DNA from: Belnapia sp.
Lineage (GTDB): Bacteria; Pseudomonadota; Alphaproteobacteria; Acetobacterales; Acetobacteraceae
NCBI GenBank assembly: GCA_028291445.1
Contig: JAQGIA010000683.1
Span: 1-6,873 of the forward strand
Reading direction: 5' to 3'
DNA: 6,873 nt
The notes beneath the pieces were generated by a model, which was given only the letters and a program-made list of their open reading frames with translations, was not told where the DNA came from and did no database searches. Within the stretch, counting starts at the first letter, position 1; each line of letters opens with the position of its first letter. Of this stretch, positions 1 to 4,570 are shown piece after piece. The position numbers were made by a program, and so were the translations under genes.

Positions 1-785
1 ACTTCATCCCGAAGCAGGCGGGGCGGCCGGTCTATTCCTACCGGCTGTCGATCGTGCATTTCTGGGCGCTGATCTTCCTCTATATCTGGGCCGGGCCGCA
101 CCACCTGCACTACACCGCGCTGCCGGATTGGGCGCAGACGCTGGGGATGGCGTTCAGCATCATGCTGTGGATGCCCTCCTGGGGCGGCATGATCAACGGG
201 CTGATGACGCTCTCGGGCGCCTGGGACAAGCTGCGCACCGACCCGGGGCTGCGCTTCTCGGTCGCCGCCGTCGGCTTCTACGGCATGAGCACCTTCGAGG
301 GGCCGGTGATGTCGATCAAGGCCGTCAACGGCCTGTCGCACTACACCGACTGGACCATCGGCCATGTCCATTCCGGCGCTATGGGCTGGGTCGGCTTCAT
401 CACCTTCGGCGCGCTGTACTGGTTGATCCCGCGGCTCTGGGGCCGGACCGACATGTATTCGGCGCGGCTGATGTCCTGGCACTTCTGGATCGCCACGATG
501 GGCATCGTCCTCTACATCACCGCGATGTGGGTCTCCGGCATCATGCAGGGGCTGATGTGGCGCGCCACCGACGAACTCGGCTTCCTGCAATACAGCTTCG
601 CCGAGTCCGTCGCCGCGATGCACCCCTATTACGTCATCCGCATGCTGGGCGGGGTGCTTTACCTCAGCGGCGCGCTGATGATGGCCTACAACGTCTGGCG
701 CACCATCCGTGGCGATGTCGCGGTCCGCGAGCCGCGCGAGGTCCTGCCCTATGCCGCCGGCCCCAGCCTCTTGCCGATCCGTTGA
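1..785 (+). CDS. ccoN: cbb3-type cytochrome c oxidase subunit I, CcoN (3' part; 5' end outside window)
   Basis: Catalytic heme-copper subunit of the cbb3 oxidase, which reduces O2 to water in the inner membrane and pumps protons. The frame is open from the left edge (first full codon at 3) to TGA at 783-785, giving 260 visible residues. GPHHLHY holds the two adjacent CuB histidines (fragment residues 33 and 34, codons 99-104). The tyrosine six residues earlier (codon 81-83) fits the Tyr cross-linked to the third CuB histidine. GHVHSG holds the heme b3 ligand (residue 121, codon 363-365) and a low-spin heme b ligand (residue 123). A conserved Glu sits in STFEGP (residue 99). These spacings match Pseudomonas stutzeri CcoN (Y251, H257/H258, E323, H345, H347) with a constant offset of 224. 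About 220 or more N-terminal residues, with the remaining His ligands, are therefore missing. Several hydrophobic membrane segments follow. No frameshift is seen. Identification is firm. Confidence 0.97.
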   Translation, partial: FIPKQAGRPVYSYRLSIVHFWALIFLYIWAGPHHLHYTALPDWAQTLGMAFSIMLWMPSWGGMINGLMTLSGAWDKLRTDPGLRFSVAAVGFYGMSTFEGPVMSIKAVNGLSHYTDWTIGHVHSGAMGWVGFITFGALYWLIPRLWGRTDMYSARLMSWHFWIATMGIVLYITAMWVSGIMQGLMWRATDELGFLQYSFAESVAAMHPYYVIRMLGGVLYLSGALMMAYNVWRTIRGDVAVREPREVLPYAAGPSLLPIR

Positions 786-791
786 GAAGGG
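785..791 (+). promoter_or_regulatory. Ribosome binding site of ccoO
   Basis: AGAAGGG lies 8 nt before the ATG at 800 and shares one base with the ccoN stop codon. It supports 800 as the true start of ccoO over the long upstream extension that is open in the same frame across the end of ccoN. Confidence 0.75.
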
Positions 792-799
792 CGACCCGC

Positions 800-1534
800 A
801 TGTTCCGCTTCCTGCGCGACCACGGCATCATCGAGCGCAACGTGCTGCTGATGGGCGTGCTCACCCTCATCACCATCTCGATCGGCGGGCTGGTGCAGAT
901 CATCCCGCTGTTCGCCATGGAAACCACCATCGAACGGGTCGGCGGCATCCGGCCCTATACGCCGCTGGAGCTGATGGGACGCGAGATCTACGTGCGCGAG
1001 GGCTGCTACCTCTGCCACAGCCAGATGATCCGCCCTTTCCGCGACGAGCTGGAGCGCTATGGCCATTATAGCCTGGCGGCCGAGAGCCTCTACGACCACC
1101 CCTTCCAATGGGGCTCGAAGCGGACCGGGCCCGATCTCGCCCGGGTCGGCGGCCGCTATTCGGATGATTGGCACGCGGCGCACCTGCGCAGCCCGCGCGC
1201 GCTGGTGCCGGAAAGCGTGATGCCGCCCTACAGCTTCCTGGACCGGCCGCTCGATGCGCATGACATCGCGCAGCGCCTTGTCGCGCAGCGCCGCGTCGGC
1301 GTGCCCTATACCGACGAGATGGTCGGCAATGCCGTGGCGGATCTGGCCACCCAGGCCGGTCCCGACGCGGATGCCGTCGCCTTCCAGCAACGCTATGCCC
1401 GCGCGAGGCAGGGCGTCTTCGACGGCAATCCCCGCGTGGTGACCGAGATGGACGCGCTGGTCGCCTATCTCCAGATGCTCGGCACCTTGGTGGATTTCCG
1501 CGACGTCACGCCCGAACAGCTTCGGCAGCAGTGA
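800..1534 (+). CDS. ccoO: cbb3-type cytochrome c oxidase subunit II, CcoO (mono-heme cytochrome c)
   Basis: Membrane-anchored mono-heme cytochrome c that passes electrons from CcoP to the heme b of CcoN. The protein has 244 residues, normal for the family. An N-terminal membrane anchor spans about residues 14-38 (hydrophobic, from NVLLMG to IIPLF), with the cytochrome domain on the periplasmic side. The single heme-binding motif is CYLCH at residues 69-73 (codons 1004-1018), followed by the typical SQMIRPF. Met141 in ESVMPPY is the probable axial ligand. The C-terminal part (VAYLQMLGT) is also typical of CcoO. ATG at 800 follows the ccoN stop by 14 nt and has a good ribosome site at 785-791. 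The frame is open upstream to about 128, but that stretch overlaps ccoN and has no family character, so I exclude it. c-type heme attachment would need the Ccm system, which is not in this window. Confidence 0.97.
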   Translation: MFRFLRDHGIIERNVLLMGVLTLITISIGGLVQIIPLFAMETTIERVGGIRPYTPLELMGREIYVREGCYLCHSQMIRPFRDELERYGHYSLAAESLYDHPFQWGSKRTGPDLARVGGRYSDDWHAAHLRSPRALVPESVMPPYSFLDRPLDAHDIAQRLVAQRRVGVPYTDEMVGNAVADLATQAGPDADAVAFQQRYARARQGVFDGNPRVVTEMDALVAYLQMLGTLVDFRDVTPEQLRQQ

Positions 1535-1538
1535 GGGG
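1533..1538 (+). promoter_or_regulatory. Ribosome binding site of ccoQ
   Basis: GAGGGG overlaps the TGA of ccoO and sits 9 nt before the ATG at 1548. This favours 1548 over the in-frame TTG at 1539, which lies directly against the site, and over the ATG at 1554. Confidence 0.7.
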
Positions 1539-1547
1539 TTGGGTCCG

Positions 1548-1751
1548 ATGGACATGCTCGTCGCGCTCTACCCCACCCTGAAGGCGCTGTGGGTGGTGTG
1601 CTTCCTGCTGGTCTTCCTGGCGATGCTCTGGCTGGTGATGCGGCCGTCGCGCAAGCGCGACTTCGAGCGCGCCGGCCTGATTCCGCTGCTCGACGATCGT
1701 CCCGAGGCTCCCCGAGACCCCTCCAGCGCGCCCCCGCGCGACCCGGCCTGA
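1548..1751 (+). CDS. ccoQ: cbb3-type cytochrome c oxidase small subunit, CcoQ/FixQ
   Basis: Small non-catalytic subunit, associated in studied relatives with stabilising the complex, mainly the CcoP-CcoNO contact. It has 67 residues. One membrane helix lies at about residues 10-32 (tryptophan- and leucine-rich, ending in WLVMRPS). A basic stretch (SRKRDFE) and the family-like AGLIPLLDD follow, then a proline-rich, probably disordered tail. The shape of one helix followed by KR/F/A/PLxDD, and the position between ccoO and ccoP, are diagnostic because the sequence is too short for stronger motifs. The start at 1548 is chosen for its ribosome site, 13 nt after the ccoO stop. The TGA at 1749-1751 overlaps the ccoP ribosome site. 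An in-frame TTG at 1539 would add three residues and is less likely. Confidence 0.93.
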   Translation: MDMLVALYPTLKALWVVCFLLVFLAMLWLVMRPSRKRDFERAGLIPLLDDRPEAPRDPSSAPPRDPA

Positions 1752-1755
1752 AGGA
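1751..1755 (+). promoter_or_regulatory. Ribosome binding site of ccoP
   Basis: AAGGA shares its first base with the ccoQ stop codon and sits 10 nt before the ATG at 1766. It supports that start over the earlier in-frame starts inside ccoQ (from 1589). Confidence 0.7.
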
Positions 1756-1765
1756 CAGCGCAGCC

Positions 1766-2641
1766 ATGCCGCCCAAGACCGCGAAGGATGCCGTCTCCGG
1801 CCAGGACACCACCGGCCATGAATGGGATGGGCTGACCGAACTGAATACGCCGCTGCCGCGATGGTGGCTCTATGTCTTCTACTGCTGCATCGCCTTCGCG
1901 CTGCTGTGGATGGTGCTGTACCCGGCACTGCCGATCCGGGGCGCCACCGGGCTGCTGGGCTGGACGGCGCGCGGCGCCTTCCCCGTCGAAATGGAACATG
2001 CCAACGCGGCGCAGGCGCCGATGCTGGCCCGGCTGCGGGCGGCCACACCGGAAGCCATCGCGGCCGATCCAGCGCTGCGGGGCTATGCCCTCGCCGGTGG
2101 CCGCGCTGCCTTCGCCGCGAATTGCTCCGGCTGCCACGGCGCCGGCGGGCAGGGTGCCGCCGGCGGCTTCCCCAGCCTCGCCGACGACGACTGGCTCTGG
2201 GGTGGCAGCCATGCCGCCATCCACACGACCATCGGCCATGGGGTGCGCAATGGCGAGGATGCCGCGGCGCGCGGCGTGGCGATGCCGCGCTTCCTGGCCG
2301 ATGGGCTGCTGACCAGGCCGCAGGTCGAGGAGTTGGCGGACCATGTCCTGGCGCTGGCCGGGAACGCCACCGAGACGCCGGCCGGCGGGCGCGGCGCCGA
2401 ACTCTTCGCGGAGAACTGCACCGCCTGCCATGGTGCGCGCGGCGAGGGCAATCGTGAACTGGGCGCGCCGCGGCTCGACGACGCCATCTGGCTCTATGGC
2501 GGCGATCGGGCGGCGGTGCTGCGGAGCATCGGCGAGGGGCGGGGCGGGGTGATGCCGGCCTGGGGTGCGCGGCTCGACCCCGCGGTCATCAACATGCTGA
2601 CGGTCTATGTGCATGCGCTGGGTGGTGGGGAGGCCGAGTGA
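1766..2641 (+). CDS. ccoP: cbb3-type cytochrome c oxidase subunit III, CcoP (di-heme cytochrome c)
   Basis: Di-heme cytochrome c subunit that takes electrons from soluble or membrane cytochromes c and hands them to CcoO. The protein has 291 residues, a normal length. The cytoplasmic N-terminus carries the family signature DGLTELNTPLPRWW (residues 21-34). One membrane helix follows at about residues 33-53 and runs into the LYPALP motif. Two tandem cytochrome c domains face the periplasm: CSGCH at 120-124 with probable axial Met173 (AMPRF), and CTACH at 218-222 with probable axial Met263 (VMPAW). The first Met motif reads MPRF where MPAF/MPAW is more usual; the Met itself is kept. ATG at 1766 follows the ccoQ stop by 14 nt. 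The 3' end contains the ccoG ribosome site, and the stop at 2639-2641 lies one base before the ccoG start. Confidence 0.97.
   Translation: MPPKTAKDAVSGQDTTGHEWDGLTELNTPLPRWWLYVFYCCIAFALLWMVLYPALPIRGATGLLGWTARGAFPVEMEHANAAQAPMLARLRAATPEAIAADPALRGYALAGGRAAFAANCSGCHGAGGQGAAGGFPSLADDDWLWGGSHAAIHTTIGHGVRNGEDAAARGVAMPRFLADGLLTRPQVEELADHVLALAGNATETPAGGRGAELFAENCTACHGARGEGNRELGAPRLDDAIWLYGGDRAAVLRSIGEGRGGVMPAWGARLDPAVINMLTVYVHALGGGEAE
2627..2633 (+). promoter_or_regulatory. Ribosome binding site of ccoG, inside the end of ccoP
   Basis: GGGGAGG is the strongest Shine-Dalgarno-like stretch in the window and lies 9 nt before the GTG at 2643. It decides the ccoG start in favour of this GTG rather than the in-frame ATG codons at 2607 or 2613 inside ccoP. 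Confidence 0.8.
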
Positions 2642-2642
2642 C

Positions 2643-4115
2643 GTGAGCCTGGTCCAGCCCATCGCGCCGCCCGCGCTCTATGCCGATCGCCTGAAGGTCT
2701 ATCCGAAGGCGGTGACGGGCCGGGTGCGGCAATTGAAATGGGCCGTCCTGATGCTCTGCCTCGGGCTCTACTACCTGATCCCCTGGTTGCGCTGGGACCG
2801 GGGGGCCGGCGTGCCGGATCAGGCGGTGCTGGTGGACATGCGCAACGCGCGGCTGTTCTTCTTCTGGATCGAGATCTGGCCGCAGGAGGTCTACTACCTC
2901 ACCGGCCTGCTCATCATGGGTGCGCTGGCGCTGTTCTTCGCCTCTGCGCTGTTCGGCCGGGTCTGGTGCGGCTTCGCCTGCCCGCAGACCGTCTGGACCG
3001 ACCTGTTCCTCTGGGTCGAGCGCCGCATCCAGGGCGACCGCAACGAACGCATGCGGCTCGATGCGGCGCCCTGGAGCGGCAGGAAGCTCCGCCGCAAGGC
3101 GCTGACCCATGCCGCCTGGCTGCTGATCGCGGCCGCCACCGGCGGCGCCTGGGTGATGTATTTCAACGATGCGCCGACCGTGGCGCGCGAGTTGCTCACC
3201 GGCCAGGCCGGCGCCGGCGTCTATGGTTTCTTCGCGCTGTTCACCGGCACCACCTATCTGCTGGCCGGCATCGCCCGGGAGCAGGTCTGCACCTACATGT
3301 GCCCCTGGCCGCGCTTCCAGGCCGCGATGCTCGACGAGGAATCGCTGGTCGTCGCCTACCGCACTTGGCGGGGCGAGCCGCGCGGCAAGGCGAAATCATC
3401 CGTCGCCGGCGATTGCGTGGACTGCCTTGCCTGCGTCCATGTCTGTCCCACCGGCGTCGACATCCGCGACGGCCAGCAGATGGAATGCATCGGCTGCGGC
3501 CTCTGCGTCGATGCCTGCGACGACATCATGCGGCGGCTCGGCCGGCCGCAGGGGCTGGTGGCCTTCGAGAGCATCAACAACCTCGGGGCCAGTGCCGCCG
3601 CCGTCGTCACGATGCGAGCCGGCGCCAGCCGGGTGCCGGCCGGCATGGCGGCGCGTACGCCGCTGCGCCTGATGCGCCCGCGCAGCCTGCTGTATGCCGG
3701 CGCGCTCTGCGCCGTGGCACTGGTGATGGCCGGTGCCTGGACGATGCGCGCGACGGTGACGCTGGCCGCGCTGCGCGACCGGGCGCCGCTGTTCGTCCGG
3801 TTGTCGGATGGCGCGCTGCGCAACGCCTATACCCTTAAACTTGCGAACCGCGGGCATGGGACGCCGTCCCTGGCGCTGGCCGTGGATGGCCCGGCGGGGC
3901 TGCGCGTCACCGTCGCCGATGCGCCGCCGCCGGATGCCGCCGGCCGACCGCTGCTGGCGACCCGGCCCGATGGCATCACCCAATGGCGGGTCTTCGTCAC
4001 CGTGCCGGCGGGCCTCGGCCTGGCCGCCTCCAGCCCGGTGACCTTCCGCCTGCTCGATGCCGCCGGCCATGTCGCGGTGCACGAGACCAGCGTGTTCCTG
4101 GGGCCGGGCGCATGA
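2643..4115 (+). CDS. ccoG: Cytochrome c oxidase accessory protein CcoG (FixG/RdxA), iron-sulfur cupric reductase family
   Basis: Polytopic membrane iron-sulfur protein needed for cbb3 biogenesis. Work on Rhodobacter capsulatus CcoG links it to reducing Cu(II) to Cu(I) for delivery to CuB. It has 490 residues from the GTG start. Membrane segments lie at about residues 33-48, 84-105, 156-174, 193-210 and 349-366. Paired-cysteine motifs near membrane segments are CGFACPQ (C109, C113) and CTYMCPW (C216, C220). A bacterial ferredoxin-like domain binds two [4Fe-4S] clusters: C258, C261, C264, C268 (ending CPTGVDIRDG) and C282, C285, C288, C292 (CIGCGLCVDAC). All expected cysteines are present. The C-terminal part, about 375-490, is the Ig-like periplasmic domain (NAYTLKLANRG is typical). 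The start lies one base after the ccoP stop. The last 4 nt overlap ccoH, pointing to co-translation. Confidence 0.96.
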   Translation: MSLVQPIAPPALYADRLKVYPKAVTGRVRQLKWAVLMLCLGLYYLIPWLRWDRGAGVPDQAVLVDMRNARLFFFWIEIWPQEVYYLTGLLIMGALALFFASALFGRVWCGFACPQTVWTDLFLWVERRIQGDRNERMRLDAAPWSGRKLRRKALTHAAWLLIAAATGGAWVMYFNDAPTVARELLTGQAGAGVYGFFALFTGTTYLLAGIAREQVCTYMCPWPRFQAAMLDEESLVVAYRTWRGEPRGKAKSSVAGDCVDCLACVHVCPTGVDIRDGQQMECIGCGLCVDACDDIMRRLGRPQGLVAFESINNLGASAAAVVTMRAGASRVPAGMAARTPLRLMRPRSLLYAGALCAVALVMAGAWTMRATVTLAALRDRAPLFVRLSDGALRNAYTLKLANRGHGTPSLALAVDGPAGLRVTVADAPPPDAAGRPLLATRPDGITQWRVFVTVPAGLGLAASSPVTFRLLDAAGHVAVHETSVFLGPGA

Positions 4116-4570
4116 CCGGGCAGCGCTCCCGCTGGATCCCCTGGGTCTTTGTCGGTGGCATGCTGCTGGTCCTGGCCGTCAACGGCGGGCTGATCCTGGC
4201 GGCGATCCGGACCTCCAGCGGCGTCGCCATCAGCCGGCCTTATGAACGCGGTCGCGGCTATGACCGCGTGCTGGCGGCGGCGGCGCGGCAGGATGCGCTG
4301 GGCTGGTCGGCCGAGGTCGCCGTGGAGGGTGCGGCGCTGCTGGTCGGGCTGCACGACCGGGATGGCCAGCCGGTGGCGGCGACGCTGACCGGCCTGCTGC
4401 AGCGCCCGGCCGAGCGCGATGCGGTGCCGCTCGACTGGCTGCCGCTTGGGCCCGGCCGCTGGTCGGCGCCGCTGGCCGGCATCCGCCGCGGCCAATGGGA
4501 GGCGCGGCTGACCTTGGCGGCGCCCGATGGTGCCCGCTTCGAGGCGCAGCGCCGGATCCTGCTGCCATGA
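4112..4570 (+). CDS. ccoH: cbb3 oxidase assembly/stability protein CcoH (FixH family)
   Basis: Single-span membrane protein required for assembly or stability of the cbb3 oxidase in studied Proteobacteria; it interacts with the oxidase and early assembly intermediates. It has 152 residues, as expected. The N-terminal helix covers about residues 10-32 and includes the family-like AVNGGLILAA. The FixH hallmark follows: Y44-E-R-G-R-G-Y50-D, then Q60-D-A-L-G-W65, matching the usual YxKGLxYN...Q...LGW pattern. The rest is a periplasmic beta-rich domain with no cofactor motif. The start is the ATG in the ATGA overlap with the ccoG stop, with GGGG at 4100-4103 about 8 nt upstream. The end again overlaps the next gene as ATGA. 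The family call rests on the hallmark motif plus position between ccoG and ccoI. Confidence 0.94.
   Translation: MTGQRSRWIPWVFVGGMLLVLAVNGGLILAAIRTSSGVAISRPYERGRGYDRVLAAAARQDALGWSAEVAVEGAALLVGLHDRDGQPVAATLTGLLQRPAERDAVPLDWLPLGPGRWSAPLAGIRRGQWEARLTLAAPDGARFEAQRRILLP

Noticed and set aside
423..437. TTGAT half-site resembling an FNR/FixK box inside ccoN
   Set aside because: The second half (CGGCT) does not match ATCAA, and the site lies inside coding sequence. The expected box would be upstream of ccoN, outside the window.
128..799. In-frame upstream extension of ccoO
   Set aside because: The stretch overlaps ccoN in another frame, is Arg/His-rich without family similarity, and the ribosome site at 785-791 plus the normal CcoO length place the start at 800.
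749..1555. 268-codon open frame on the minus strand opposite ccoO
   Set aside because: Same reasons: it overlaps a clear gene in full and shows no family motif.
1589..1765. In-frame upstream extension of ccoP over ccoQ
   Set aside because: The CcoP signature begins after 1766, a ribosome site precedes that ATG, and the extension translates to Arg/Ala-rich sequence that shadows ccoQ.
2634..2642. Possible terminator or promoter between the structural and maturation genes
   Set aside because: The ccoP-ccoG gap is one base and no hairpin followed by a T-run is visible.
1568..2662. 364-codon open frame on the minus strand opposite ccoQ and ccoP
   Set aside because: It is antisense to well-supported heme protein genes, has low-complexity composition, and shows no domain character. 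It is treated as a GC-driven shadow.
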